DNA from: an uncultured Clostridium sp.
GTDB lineage: Bacteria; Bacillota; Clostridia; Lachnospirales; Lachnospiraceae
Assembly (NCBI GenBank): GCA_902464345.1
Contig: CABQJA010000042.1
Location: forward strand, 1-14,720
DNA length: 14,720 bases
Direction: 5' to 3'
In this document: piece after piece, positions 5,876 to 14,720 of the stretch
Layout: each line of letters begins with the position of its first letter
How positions within the stretch are numbered: the first letter of the stretch is position 1
Notes under the pieces: model-generated
Database searches by the model: none
Told to the model about the DNA's origin: nothing
What the model saw: the letters and a program-made list of their open reading frames with translations, nothing else
Translations under genes and position numbers: made by a program

Positions 5876-6713
5876 GGAGAAAAAAGAAAAAACAAAGAGC
5901 TTTATGGTGAGACTGGCAAGCTCGATCGTTCTGTTGAGCATGGGAGCAGCGGCCTTATATCTCGGTGGCTGGGTAATAGCTGTTTTTATGCTGGCAATTT
6001 CGCTCGGTGGTGTTTTTGAACTGCTTCGGGTGTTTCAGCTTCACAAATCTTCATTGGCGGTTTTGACTTATATTTTTACTGTGCTTTATTATCTGGTTAT
6101 ACAGCTGCAGAAAAAGGAACTGGTTCTGCCGGTTATGGTATTATACCTGCTTTTATTGCTGACAGTGTATGTATTTAAATTCCCGAAGTATGAGATAAAG
6201 CAGATGACATGTGTATTCTTTGCATTCTTCTATGTGGCGGTTTTGCTGTCTTATATAGTTCGTCTGAGACAGTTAAAGCATGGTGCATTATTTACGGCAT
6301 TGATTTTGCTGTGTGCTTGCGGAAATGATTCTTTTGCTTATCTGACGGGAATTCTGATCGGAAAGCATAAAATGTTTCCGAATCTCAGCCCGAAGAAGAG
6401 CGTGGAGGGATTTATTGGTGGTATTATAGGAGCAGCTGCCTGTGGACTCGGATACGGGTTTATTTTCCGGCAGCATGCATTGTATGGTGATTACAATTAT
6501 CCGCTGATGTTTGCACTGATCTGCGGAGTCGGTGCTCTGCCTGCAGTTGTCGGTGATCTGGCAGCTTCTGCGATCAAGCGGAATTACGGAATTAAGGATT
6601 ACAGTAATCTGATTCCGGGACATGGCGGGATTATGGATCGGTTTGACAGTATGATATTCACGGCACCGATCATATATTATTTGGTAACGTTCCTGTTACA
6701 GAACTACTTTTAG
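5859..6713 (+). CDS. cdsA: Phosphatidate cytidylyltransferase (CDP-diglyceride synthase)
   Basis: CdsA converts phosphatidic acid and CTP to CDP-diacylglycerol, the precursor of the major phospholipids, in the cytoplasmic membrane. The 284-residue protein has a charged N-terminus (ESSKEKKEKTKSF), then many hydrophobic helices. The family signature S-x(2)-KR-x(4)-KD-x(5)-PGHGG-x(2)-DR-x-DS is seen at about 237-264 (SAIKRNYGIKDYSNL then PGHGGIMDRFDS). NDSFAYLTG at 156-164 and SPKKSVEG at 177-184 are also typical. I chose ATG 5859, which lies 17 bases inside uppS with AAGGGA at 5845-5850 upstream. The frame runs further back, but only through sequence that is uppS in another frame. A later ATG at 5904 lacks a properly spaced site. 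The overlap suggests translational coupling to uppS. Confidence 0.95.
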   Translation: MAESSKEKKEKTKSFMVRLASSIVLLSMGAAALYLGGWVIAVFMLAISLGGVFELLRVFQLHKSSLAVLTYIFTVLYYLVIQLQKKELVLPVMVLYLLLLLTVYVFKFPKYEIKQMTCVFFAFFYVAVLLSYIVRLRQLKHGALFTALILLCACGNDSFAYLTGILIGKHKMFPNLSPKKSVEGFIGGIIGAAACGLGYGFIFRQHALYGDYNYPLMFALICGVGALPAVVGDLAASAIKRNYGIKDYSNLIPGHGGIMDRFDSMIFTAPIIYYLVTFLLQNYF

Positions 6714-6725
6714 GAGGAAACAGAC

Positions 6726-7889
6726 GTGAGAAAGATTGCAATATTGGGGTCTACCGGTTCTATCGGAACACAGACACTGGAGGTAGTAAGAAATTATTCA
6801 GAAGATCTGCAGGTGACGGCTTTGGCGGCCAATTCAAATATAACCCTGCTTGAAAAACAGATCCGGGAGTTCCATCCGGAACTGGTAGCTGTATGGAAGG
6901 AAGAGAATGCGGCAAAACTAAGAACAATGGTTGCGGATTTGTCCGTTCGGATCGTATCCGGAATGGATGGACTGTTAGAGGTGGCAGTGCAGCCACAGAG
7001 TGATATCCTGGTAACGGCAATTGTCGGTATGATCGGAATTCGTCCGACGATCGCAGCAATTCAGGCGGGTAAGGACATTGCACTGGCCAATAAAGAGACG
7101 TTGGTAACTGCAGGACATATCATTATTCCGCTGGCAAAGGAATATCATGTAGATATACTGCCGGTAGATAGTGAACATTCTGCGATTTTCCAGTGCCTGA
7201 ACGGAGAAGACAGAAGAACGATCCATAAGATTCTGTTAACGGCATCCGGAGGTCCGTTCCGTGGTAGAAGCCGGGAAGAGCTGGAGCAGGTGACGTTGGC
7301 AGATGCATTAAAACATCCGAACTGGAGCATGGGAAGAAAAATAACCATAGATTCTGCCAGTATGGTGAATAAAGGACTGGAAGTCATGGAAGCCAAGTGG
7401 CTCTTTGGTGTAGAAATGCAGGATGTCGAGGTTGTAGTCCAGCCACAGAGTGTGATTCATTCTATGGTAGAATTTAACGATGGTGCAGTGATCGCACAGC
7501 TTGGAACACCGGATATGAAGCTTCCGATCCAATATGCCCTGCTATATCCGGAGCGGCGGTATCTGCCGGGAAAACGACTGGATTTTGCACAGCTGGCATC
7601 GATTCAGTTTGAAAAGCCGGATATGGAAGTATTCCGTGGATTGAAGATGGCATATGAGGTGGGCACCCAGGGAGGTACAATGCCTACGGTATTTAATGCG
7701 GCGAACGAGTATGCGGTGGCATGCTTCCTGGAGGAAAAGATTCGATTCCTTGAAATCTATGACATCATAGAATCCTGTCTGGAAGCGCATCAGAAGAAAG
7801 AAGCTCCTTCGGTAGAGGAGATTCTGGATGCAGAGCAGTGGACCTATGAATATATTGAGAGCAGGTGGAAGATTGAACACAGTTGTTAA
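6726..7889 (+). CDS. dxr: 1-deoxy-D-xylulose 5-phosphate reductoisomerase
   Basis: Dxr converts DXP to 2-C-methyl-D-erythritol 4-phosphate with NADPH, the first committed step of the MEP isoprenoid pathway and the target of fosmidomycin. The 387-residue protein shows the NADPH-binding glycine motif LGSTGSIG at 7-14 and ALANKETLVTAG at 119-130. Metal ligands are Asp148 and Glu150 in PVDSEH and Glu219 in NKGLEVMEA. SGGPFRG (174-180) and the mobile lid HPNWSMG (197-203) that closes on the substrate are present. The start is GTG at 6726, with an AGGAGGA site at 6712-6718 that overlaps the cdsA stop. Its end overlaps the proposed start of rseP by 17 bases. It appears intact. Confidence 0.97.
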   Translation: MRKIAILGSTGSIGTQTLEVVRNYSEDLQVTALAANSNITLLEKQIREFHPELVAVWKEENAAKLRTMVADLSVRIVSGMDGLLEVAVQPQSDILVTAIVGMIGIRPTIAAIQAGKDIALANKETLVTAGHIIIPLAKEYHVDILPVDSEHSAIFQCLNGEDRRTIHKILLTASGGPFRGRSREELEQVTLADALKHPNWSMGRKITIDSASMVNKGLEVMEAKWLFGVEMQDVEVVVQPQSVIHSMVEFNDGAVIAQLGTPDMKLPIQYALLYPERRYLPGKRLDFAQLASIQFEKPDMEVFRGLKMAYEVGTQGGTMPTVFNAANEYAVACFLEEKIRFLEIYDIIESCLEAHQKKEAPSVEEILDAEQWTYEYIESRWKIEHSC

Positions 7890-8958
7890 TATTCTGGTAA
7901 TTATACTGGTTTTTGGCATTATTATTATGATTCATGAGCTGGGACATTTTCTGATGTGTCGATGGACCGGCATAGGAGTTACAGAATTTGCAATTGGTAT
8001 GGGACCTTGTATTTTTAAGACGAAACGGGGAGAAACACAGTATTCGATCCGGTGTCTTCCGATTGGCGGTTATTGCATGATGCTGGGGGAAGACGAAGAA
8101 GGCAATGAGGATCCGCGGGCGTTCTCGAATAAGTCCATATGGGCGAGGATTGCGGTCATCATAGGAGGTCCGTTGTTTAACTTTATTCTGGCATTTATTG
8201 CTTCGGTGGTGCTGATCGGAATGGCGGGTTATCTGACCGGAGAGATCAATTATGTTGCGGAAGACTCTGCTGCACAGGAAGCAGGGCTTAAGGAAGGCGA
8301 TGTAATCACCCGTTTGAATCAGACGAAGGTCTATGATTTCCGGGATGTTACGATCTATACACAGTTTTATTCAAGTGATGATCCGATTGCTGTGACAATT
8401 GAACGGGATGGAGCAGAACAGACGATTCAGGTAGTACCGAAATATAATAAAGAGCTGAACCGGTATCAGATCGGAATCAGTGGCGGGTATCATTATGATG
8501 CGTCCACCGGTTATTATGAGCGGACAAAAGCAAACCTCTGGACGAATCTGAAATACAGCGCACTGGAAGTGCGATACTGGATCAAAACAACCTTTATCAG
8601 CCTGAAGGAGCTGGTTCTTGGCAAGGTTGGAGTCAATCAGGTATCCGGTGTGGTCGGTGTGGCAGATATGATGAATGATACCATGCAGGAGGCAAAGGAA
8701 ACCGGCGGAATTTATACCGTGGTTCTGAATGTGATCAATTTTGTGATCCTGATCAGTGCGAATCTGGGTATTATGAATCTGTTACCGTTTCCGGCACTGG
8801 ACGGAGGACGTTTGCTGTTCCTGCTGGTAGAGCTGATTACCGGCAAGGCGGTACCGAAGGACAAAGAGGCATTTGTGCATGGAATCGGCTTTGTACTACT
8901 GTTTATTCTGATGATTCTGATTACCTTTAAGGATATTCGGAACCTGTTTATTAAATAA
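7873..8958 (+). CDS. rseP: RIP metalloprotease RseP/RasP (site-2 protease family)
   Basis: This membrane-embedded zinc protease cuts substrates within the membrane. In Firmicutes the orthologue RasP processes anti-sigma factors and remnant signal peptides. With a TTG start at 7873 the protein has 361 residues. The zinc motif HELGH is at 21-25 in the first membrane helix. A PDZ domain covers about 125-190 (EAGLKEGDVITRLNQ). The second catalytic region NLLPFPALDGG at 302-312 supplies the Asp ligand, and a last hydrophobic helix lies near 338-352. The start is uncertain: the TTG has AGGTGG at 7863-7868 and gives the usual short lead into the first helix. In-frame ATGs at 7846 and 7828 would add 9 or 15 residues but lie deeper inside dxr without a clear site. 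The gene order dxr-rseP is conserved in Firmicutes. Confidence 0.93.
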   Translation: MNTVVNILVIILVFGIIIMIHELGHFLMCRWTGIGVTEFAIGMGPCIFKTKRGETQYSIRCLPIGGYCMMLGEDEEGNEDPRAFSNKSIWARIAVIIGGPLFNFILAFIASVVLIGMAGYLTGEINYVAEDSAAQEAGLKEGDVITRLNQTKVYDFRDVTIYTQFYSSDDPIAVTIERDGAEQTIQVVPKYNKELNRYQIGISGGYHYDASTGYYERTKANLWTNLKYSALEVRYWIKTTFISLKELVLGKVGVNQVSGVVGVADMMNDTMQEAKETGGIYTVVLNVINFVILISANLGIMNLLPFPALDGGRLLFLLVELITGKAVPKDKEAFVHGIGFVLLFILMILITFKDIRNLFIK

Positions 8959-9019
8959 AAACTGCTTAAAATGACATGGAGCCGCCAGGCAACATGATAA
9001 AACGACGGAGGATGGGAAA

Positions 9020-10090
9020 ATGACAGATATGCCATATAGAAATAAAACAAGAGTTATAAAGATCGGCAATCAGGTGATCGGTGGAGGAAACCCCATCCTG
9101 ATTCAGTCAATGACGAATACAAAGACCGAGGATGTTGCGGCGACAGTTGCACAGATTCGGAAGTTAGAAGATGCCGGATGTCAGATCATCCGGTGTACAG
9201 CCAATAATGAGGCCGCTGCGAGGGCTATTGGTGAGATCAAGCAGCAGATTCATATTCCGATCGTGGCGGATATTCATTTTGATTACCGGCTGGCGATTCT
9301 TGCAATGGAGGCCGGAGCGGATAAGATCCGGATCAATCCGGGTAATATCGGAAGTCCGGACCGGGTACGTGCGGTGGTTGAAACAGCAAAAGCACATCAT
9401 GTGCCGATCCGGGTAGGCGTTAACAGCGGTTCCCTGGAAAAGACACTGGTTGAAAAATATCATGGCGTGACACCGGAGGGACTGGTAGAAAGTGCTTTGG
9501 ACAAAGTACATATGATTGAAGATCTGGGCTATGATCAGATGGTGATCAGTATTAAGTCTTCCGATGTCATGATGTGTGTGAAGGCACATGAGCTGATCGC
9601 AGAACAGACGGATTACCCACTGCATGTAGGAATCACAGAGGCAGGAACTCTGATCCGTGGTACGATCAAGTCTTCGGTAGGACTTGGAATTATTCTGAAT
9701 GAGGGAATCGGTGATACGATCCGTGTCTCCTTAACCGGTGATCCGGTCAGCGAGATCGTAACGGCAAAGCAGATCTTAAAGACACTTAATCTGCGCAAGG
9801 GTGGTATTGAGGTAGTATCCTGTCCGACCTGTGGCAGAACCTCTATTGATCTGATCGGACTTGCAAATCAGGTGGAGACCATGGTCGCGGATTTTGAAAA
9901 TCTGGACATTAAGGTAGCCGTTATGGGATGCATTGTAAACGGACCGGGAGAGGCAAGAGAGGCAGATCTCGGAATTGCAGGCGGTAATGGAGAAGGACTG
10001 TTGATCAAAAAGGGGGAAATCGTGAAAAAGCTCCCGGAGGATCAGCTCTTACCGGCACTGCGTTATGAATTGGAACACTGGGGAAAATAG
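9020..10090 (+). CDS. ispG: 4-hydroxy-3-methylbut-2-en-1-yl diphosphate synthase (flavodoxin/ferredoxin type)
   Basis: IspG (GcpE) reduces the cyclic intermediate MEcPP to HMBPP, the second-last step of the MEP pathway, using a [4Fe-4S] cluster. The 356-residue protein begins with the family's GGGNPILIQSMTNT at 21-34 and has IVADIHFDYRLAI at 81-93 on the TIM-barrel domain. The C-terminal reductase-like domain carries the cluster ligands Cys268 and Cys271 (SCPTCGRT), Cys304 and Glu311 (MGCIVNGPGEAREADLG). The ATG has a GGAGGA site at 9007-9012. The 61 bases before it, 8959-9019, hold nothing else I can name. In Bacillus subtilis proS lies between rasP and polC; here ispG takes that place, as I recall for many clostridia. 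This is the bacterial form without the plant-type insert. Confidence 0.97.
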   Translation: MTDMPYRNKTRVIKIGNQVIGGGNPILIQSMTNTKTEDVAATVAQIRKLEDAGCQIIRCTANNEAAARAIGEIKQQIHIPIVADIHFDYRLAILAMEAGADKIRINPGNIGSPDRVRAVVETAKAHHVPIRVGVNSGSLEKTLVEKYHGVTPEGLVESALDKVHMIEDLGYDQMVISIKSSDVMMCVKAHELIAEQTDYPLHVGITEAGTLIRGTIKSSVGLGIILNEGIGDTIRVSLTGDPVSEIVTAKQILKTLNLRKGGIEVVSCPTCGRTSIDLIGLANQVETMVADFENLDIKVAVMGCIVNGPGEAREADLGIAGGNGEGLLIKKGEIVKKLPEDQLLPALRYELEHWGK

Positions 10091-10148
10091 AGTTTCAGAA
10101 AAGAGAAGGTCGGAAACGGAATGAGTACCGATATAAGGAGGAGATTTC

Positions 10149-13100
10149 ATGCAGAATGGTAAAATCTGCATTTTAGATCTGTTTCAGACATATAAACCAA
10201 CAAAGGTACTGCAGGATAATTTTGATGATGTATGGGTGGACAGGGTAAGACTCAGCAAACGGTCAAAATGTCTGCGTATTTTTGTGATATCCGGACATAT
10301 CATACATTATCAGTATGTTGAACAGCTTCAGAATGAATTGTTAAATTATGCAAAGGGCGCAGTTCCGGGAACAAAGGAACTGCGAATTTGTCTGTCCTTT
10401 CAGTTATCAGATCGATATGGCTTAGAGGAAATTTTAAATGAATACGGAGACAGTATTTTATATGAGATAAAGGCAACGGATCCGATCAATTATCTGCTGG
10501 TAAAGGATGAAGCATGGGTTGTGAATGATGCGGTTCTGACGATCCCGATGCCGGATTCCGATCTGGCAAAGTGCCGGTTCCATGAGATTCAGGAGCTTCT
10601 GGTCACCATGTTCCGGGAACGGTTTCAGATGGAAATCCAGGTAGGCTTTAACTTCAAGGAGGAAGATAAGGAGTCTCTGTGGGAGGCGCATGAGAAGCGG
10701 CTGAAGAAGGAACAGGAGCAGTATCAGCAGCAGTTGGAGCAGCTGCGTGCCATGGATGATTATAAGGATGCGACAGAGACACAGGCATCATCAGATAAGG
10801 CGGCAGATAAAGAGAAAACGACAGGCGGGAAAGGAAAGTCTGCGACCGGAAGGAAGGCGGGAGCTGTGCAGATGGGCAGTGCAGCCGGTAAGACCGCTGC
10901 CGCAGCAGCAGAAACAAAGGATAAGACGGCAGGAAAAGAAACCGGCAAGCGGGAATTTCGCCGGTCGGCCCTGCAAGCGGCAAAGGATCCGGATGTATTC
11001 TACGGCAGAAACTGCGAGGGTGAGCTGATTGCCATTTCCGAGATTCAGGGGGAACTGGGCGAAGTGGTAGTTCAGGGCCAGATTATAAAACTGGAGACCA
11101 GAGAGATCCGGAATAATAAGACGATCGTTACGTTTAACATCACAGATTTTACGGATACGATCAGCGGTAAGGTCTTTTTGTCCAATGATGATCTGGAGAT
11201 CTTTCTGGATTTATTTAAGACCGGTGAGTTCTACCGTATCAAGGGTATTGTATCCTTTGATACCTTTGCAAATGATGTGACGATCGGTTCGATTGTGGGA
11301 ATTAAGAAATCCGGAGACTTCCGGACAGTCCGGATGGATCAGTCTGTGGAGAAGCGGGTAGAGCTCCATATGCATACCGTCATGAGTGATAAGGACAGTG
11401 TGGTTGATATTGCCAAGATCATCAAGCGGGCAAAGGCATGGGGACATAAGGCGATCGCTATTACGGATCACGGTGTGGTTCAGGCATTCCCGATTGCAAA
11501 TCATGTCCTTGATTCCAAAGATCCGTTTAAGATCATATATGGAGTGGAAGGGTATTTTGTAGATGATTTAAAGCAGCTGGTTATCCGGTCACATGGTCAG
11601 TCCTTCCGTGATACCTTTGTTGTTTTTGATATAGAGACAACCGGAAAGAATGCAAAGTTTCATACCATTACGGAAATCGGTGCGGTTAAGATTACAGAGG
11701 GAAGAATTGTAGACCGGTTTTCCCAGCTGGTGAATCCGGAACGCCCGATCCCGTATAATATAACCAGATTAACGGGGATTTCGGATGATATGGTAGCAGA
11801 TAAGCCAAATATCAGAGAAGTATTGCCGAGGTTTCTGGAATTCTGCGGAGATGCAGTTGTAGTAGCACATAATGCGGCATTTGATACCGGATTTATCGGA
11901 AAGGCAGCCAGAGAGCAGGGATTGAAGTTTGATAATACGATTCTGGATACGCTCGGAATGGCACATATCCTGTTACCGCATCTGGGTAAATTTACACTGG
12001 ACAGACTGGTAAAAGAGTTAAAGATCGAATTGAATAACCATCACCGGGCAGTCAATGATGCGGAAGCAACTGCGGAGATGTTTCTGAAGTTTATCAATAT
12101 GCTGATGAAGCGGGATGTGGATAATCTGGATCAGTTAAACTCCATGGCGGCCGGTTCTGCGGACAGTATCCGGAAATCCAGACGATATCATGGAATCATT
12201 CTGGCTAAGAATGAGGTCGGACGGGTAAACTTATATCGTCTGATTTCCATGTCCCACCTGGATTATTTTAACCGGTTTCCGCTGATGCCGAAGAGCATGA
12301 TCAATAAGTACCGGGAGGGCCTGATCATTGGTTCTGCCTGCGAGGCGGGAGAGCTTTATCAGGCAATCTTAAACGGTGCGGATGACGGAGAGATCACCAG
12401 AATCGTAGATTTCTATGACTATCTGGAGATCCAGCCGCTGGGAAACAATGCATTTATGATAGAAGATGACGGCTATTCCATCGAGTCAGAGGAGGATCTG
12501 CGGGAGAATAATCGTCTGATCGTCCGCTTAGGGGAAGAATTCCATAAGCCGGTTGTGGCAACCTGCGATGTACATTTTCTGGATCCTGAGGACTCCATTT
12601 ACCGGGCGATCATTCAGGCATCCGAAGGCTTTAAGGATGTGGACAAGCAGAGCCCGCTTTATTTCCGGACTACGGATGAGATGTTAAAAGAGTTTGAATA
12701 TCTCGGTATGGATAAGGCAAGGGAGGTCGTGATCACCAATACGAACCGTATTGCGGATATGATCGAGTATATAAAGCCGGTGCGTCCGGATAAGTGTCCA
12801 CCGGTAATTGAAAACTCCGATGAAACCCTGACCAAGATCTGTTATGACCGGGCACATGAGATTTACGGACCGGATCTTCCGAATGTTGTTGTGGAACGAC
12901 TGGAGCGTGAACTGAATTCTATTATTTCCAATGGATTTGCCGTGCTTTATATCATTGCGCAGAAGCTGGTATGGGATTCTAATGATCATGGATATCTGGT
13001 TGGCTCCAGAGGATCGGTAGGTTCATCTTTGGTAGCAACGATGGCGGGTATTACAGAGGTTAATCCGTTATCGGCGCATTATATCTGTCCGGAGTGTCAT

Positions 13101-14711
13101 TATGTTGACTTTGATTCTCCGGAAGTGCAGGCATTTTCCGGTAACTCCGGGTGTGATATGCCGGATAAGACCTGTCCGAACTGCGGACATAAGCTGCTAA
13201 AGGAAGGACATGATATACCGTTTGAGACCTTCCTTGGATTTAAAGGCGATAAGGAGCCGGATATTGACCTGAACTTTTCGGGCGAATATCAGGCAAATGC
13301 CCATCAGTATACGGAGGAGCTGTTTACGAAGGGACATGCGTTCCGGGCGGGAACCATTGGTACGATTGCAGAAAAAACCGCCTATGGTATGACATTGAAA
13401 TATTATGAGGAACGGGGCATTAAGAAGCGCAGCTGTGAGGTAGAGCGTCTGGCAGTCGGTTGTACCGGTGTGAAGCGGACGACCGGACAGCATCCGGGTG
13501 GTATGATCGTATTGCCAAAGCATGAGGAGATTTATTCCTTTACACCGATCCAGCATCCGGCCAATGATCAGCATACACCGATCATAACGACACATTTTGA
13601 ATACCATTCCATTGACCATAACCTGTTAAAGCTGGATATTCTGGGCCATGATGATCCGACTATGATAAGACGTCTGGAGGATCTGACAGGAGTAGATTGT
13701 AAGACGATTCCACTGGATGATAAGCGGGTCATGTCATTATTCCAGAGTACGGAAGCACTTGGAATTACACCGGAGGATATCGGCGGCGTGCCGCTTGGCT
13801 CTCTGGGTATTCCGGAATTCGGTACCGAGTTCGCTATGCAGATGCTTTTGGATACCAAGCCAACCATGTTTTCTGATCTGGTACGAATTGCCGGTCTGGC
13901 ACATGGTACGGATGTATGGCTGGGAAACGCACAGGATCTGATTAAATCCGGGACTGCCGTGATTTCTACTGCAATCTGTTGCCGTGATGATATTATGGTA
14001 TTCCTGATCCACAAAGGTCTGGAAAAGGGACTGGCGTTTACGATCATGGAGAGTGTCCGGAAAGGAAAGGGCCTGAAGCCGGAATGGGAAGAAGAGATGC
14101 TGGCGCATGATGTACCGGAATGGTATATCGGTTCCTGCAAAAAGATCAAATACATGTTTCCGAAGGCACATGCGGCGGCTTATGTTATGATGGCATGGCG
14201 GATTGCCTGGTATAAAATTAACTATCCGTTGGAGTACTATGCGGCATACTTCAGTATTCGCGCAGATGCATTCAGTTATGAGACGATGTGTCTGGGACGC
14301 TCGAAGTTAGAGTATCATATGGAGGAAATCAGTAAATCCGATGATCTAAAGAATAAGGATAAGGATAGCTTAAAAGATATGAAACTGGTACTGGAAATGT
14401 ATGCCAGAGGCTATGAGTTCCATCCGATTGATATTTATAAGGCAGATGCGGAACGGTTCCAGATCATAGACGGAAAGATCATGCCGGCACTTTGCAGCAT
14501 TGAAGGCCTGGGCATCAAGGCTGCCATTCAGGTTCAGGAAGCAGCGAAGGAAGCATTGGCAAAGGGTGGATTTTCATCCAAGGATAATCTACGAGACATG
14601 GCGAAGATCGGTAAATCGACGATTGAGAAGTTTTCACAGCTGGGACTTCTGCAGGATCTTCCGGATTCCGATCAGTACAGCCTGTTTGACTATATGGTGT
14701 CCGGCTCCTGA
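10149..14711 (+). CDS. polC: DNA polymerase III PolC-type (replicative alpha subunit with 3'-5' exonuclease)
   Basis: PolC is the replicative polymerase of low-G+C Gram-positives, with proofreading in the same chain. The 1520 residues exceed the usual 1430-1470. In order: an N-terminal domain (1-180); a Lys/Ala/Gln-rich linker (about 182-280); an OB-fold region (about 284-390); the first part of the PHP domain (HMHT at 407-410, ITDHG); and the inserted DEDD exonuclease with DIETTG (Asp494), HNAAFD (His574) and HHRAVNDAEAT (His631-632). The rest of PHP and the polymerase core follow. A Cys cluster typical of PolC lies at 980, 983, 1002, 1009 and 1012. PDIDLNFSG gives catalytic Asp1038 and Asp1040, followed by LDILGHDDPT from 1162. 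The C-terminus DLPDSDQYSLF closes in the usual way. AAGGAGG at 10135-10141 supports the ATG. Only 9 bases follow the stop. Confidence 0.98.
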   Translation: MQNGKICILDLFQTYKPTKVLQDNFDDVWVDRVRLSKRSKCLRIFVISGHIIHYQYVEQLQNELLNYAKGAVPGTKELRICLSFQLSDRYGLEEILNEYGDSILYEIKATDPINYLLVKDEAWVVNDAVLTIPMPDSDLAKCRFHEIQELLVTMFRERFQMEIQVGFNFKEEDKESLWEAHEKRLKKEQEQYQQQLEQLRAMDDYKDATETQASSDKAADKEKTTGGKGKSATGRKAGAVQMGSAAGKTAAAAAETKDKTAGKETGKREFRRSALQAAKDPDVFYGRNCEGELIAISEIQGELGEVVVQGQIIKLETREIRNNKTIVTFNITDFTDTISGKVFLSNDDLEIFLDLFKTGEFYRIKGIVSFDTFANDVTIGSIVGIKKSGDFRTVRMDQSVEKRVELHMHTVMSDKDSVVDIAKIIKRAKAWGHKAIAITDHGVVQAFPIANHVLDSKDPFKIIYGVEGYFVDDLKQLVIRSHGQSFRDTFVVFDIETTGKNAKFHTITEIGAVKITEGRIVDRFSQLVNPERPIPYNITRLTGISDDMVADKPNIREVLPRFLEFCGDAVVVAHNAAFDTGFIGKAAREQGLKFDNTILDTLGMAHILLPHLGKFTLDRLVKELKIELNNHHRAVNDAEATAEMFLKFINMLMKRDVDNLDQLNSMAAGSADSIRKSRRYHGIILAKNEVGRVNLYRLISMSHLDYFNRFPLMPKSMINKYREGLIIGSACEAGELYQAILNGADDGEITRIVDFYDYLEIQPLGNNAFMIEDDGYSIESEEDLRENNRLIVRLGEEFHKPVVATCDVHFLDPEDSIYRAIIQASEGFKDVDKQSPLYFRTTDEMLKEFEYLGMDKAREVVITNTNRIADMIEYIKPVRPDKCPPVIENSDETLTKICYDRAHEIYGPDLPNVVVERLERELNSIISNGFAVLYIIAQKLVWDSNDHGYLVGSRGSVGSSLVATMAGITEVNPLSAHYICPECHYVDFDSPEVQAFSGNSGCDMPDKTCPNCGHKLLKEGHDIPFETFLGFKGDKEPDIDLNFSGEYQANAHQYTEELFTKGHAFRAGTIGTIAEKTAYGMTLKYYEERGIKKRSCEVERLAVGCTGVKRTTGQHPGGMIVLPKHEEIYSFTPIQHPANDQHTPIITTHFEYHSIDHNLLKLDILGHDDPTMIRRLEDLTGVDCKTIPLDDKRVMSLFQSTEALGITPEDIGGVPLGSLGIPEFGTEFAMQMLLDTKPTMFSDLVRIAGLAHGTDVWLGNAQDLIKSGTAVISTAICCRDDIMVFLIHKGLEKGLAFTIMESVRKGKGLKPEWEEEMLAHDVPEWYIGSCKKIKYMFPKAHAAAYVMMAWRIAWYKINYPLEYYAAYFSIRADAFSYETMCLGRSKLEYHMEEISKSDDLKNKDKDSLKDMKLVLEMYARGYEFHPIDIYKADAERFQIIDGKIMPALCSIEGLGIKAAIQVQEAAKEALAKGGFSSKDNLRDMAKIGKSTIEKFSQLGLLQDLPDSDQYSLFDYMVSGS

Positions 14712-14720
14712 CCGGGGAGT

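Noticed and set aside
13568..14155. Long reverse-strand open frame (195 codons) inside polC
   Set aside because: It lies opposite the conserved catalytic part of PolC, has no ribosome binding site I can see, and its product looks like nothing known. It is a by-product of codon use.
10149..14711. Possible intein or frameshift in the unusually long polC
   Set aside because: All PolC motifs follow in one frame with normal spacing; the extra length is explained by the low-complexity linker near residues 182-280.

Overview
The window is a gene-dense stretch of low-to-mid G+C Firmicutes chromosome. It most resembles a gut-type clostridium of the Lachnospiraceae. The grounds are a PolC-type replicative polymerase, strong AGGAGG ribosome binding sites, GTG/TTG starts beside ATG, and the gene order pyrH-frr-uppS-cdsA-dxr-rseP-ispG-polC. 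The family assignment is an inference from protein flavour and synteny, not from a search. Every gene lies on the + strand. No rRNA, tRNA, CRISPR array, insertion sequence or phage gene was seen, and no gap between genes exceeds about 100 bases.

Left part (1-2497): the 3' end of an unrecognised single-pass membrane protein overlaps hisH by 4 bases. hisH is followed by hisF and a GNAT acetyltransferase. HisH and HisF together form imidazole glycerol phosphate synthase of histidine synthesis. HisF is the most surprising gene here: it reads cleanly end to end, but about 15 residues of the normally conserved first active-site loop (beta1-alpha1) are missing.

Middle part (2490-3748): a good extended -10 promoter overlaps the end of the GNAT gene. 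It precedes a 62-residue membrane protein and a bactofilin with a very acidic extension of about 180 residues. These two may form a small cell-shape or cytoskeleton unit.

Right part (3774-14711): the conserved cluster holds UMP kinase, ribosome recycling factor, undecaprenyl diphosphate synthase, CDP-diglyceride synthase, DXP reductoisomerase, the site-2 protease RseP/RasP, IspG and DNA polymerase III PolC. It links translation, isoprenoid and lipid-carrier supply, phospholipid synthesis, envelope stress proteolysis and DNA replication. Dxr and IspG make isoprenoid precursors by the MEP pathway, UppS uses those precursors for the cell-wall lipid carrier, and CdsA feeds phospholipid synthesis. 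A hairpin with a T-rich tail between frr and uppS may tune read-through. uppS/cdsA and dxr/rseP each overlap by 17 bases. The window is mostly conserved housekeeping sequence and I see no clear new multi-gene system. The features most worth a second look are the HisF loop deletion, the acidic bactofilin with its small membrane partner, and the frr-uppS hairpin.
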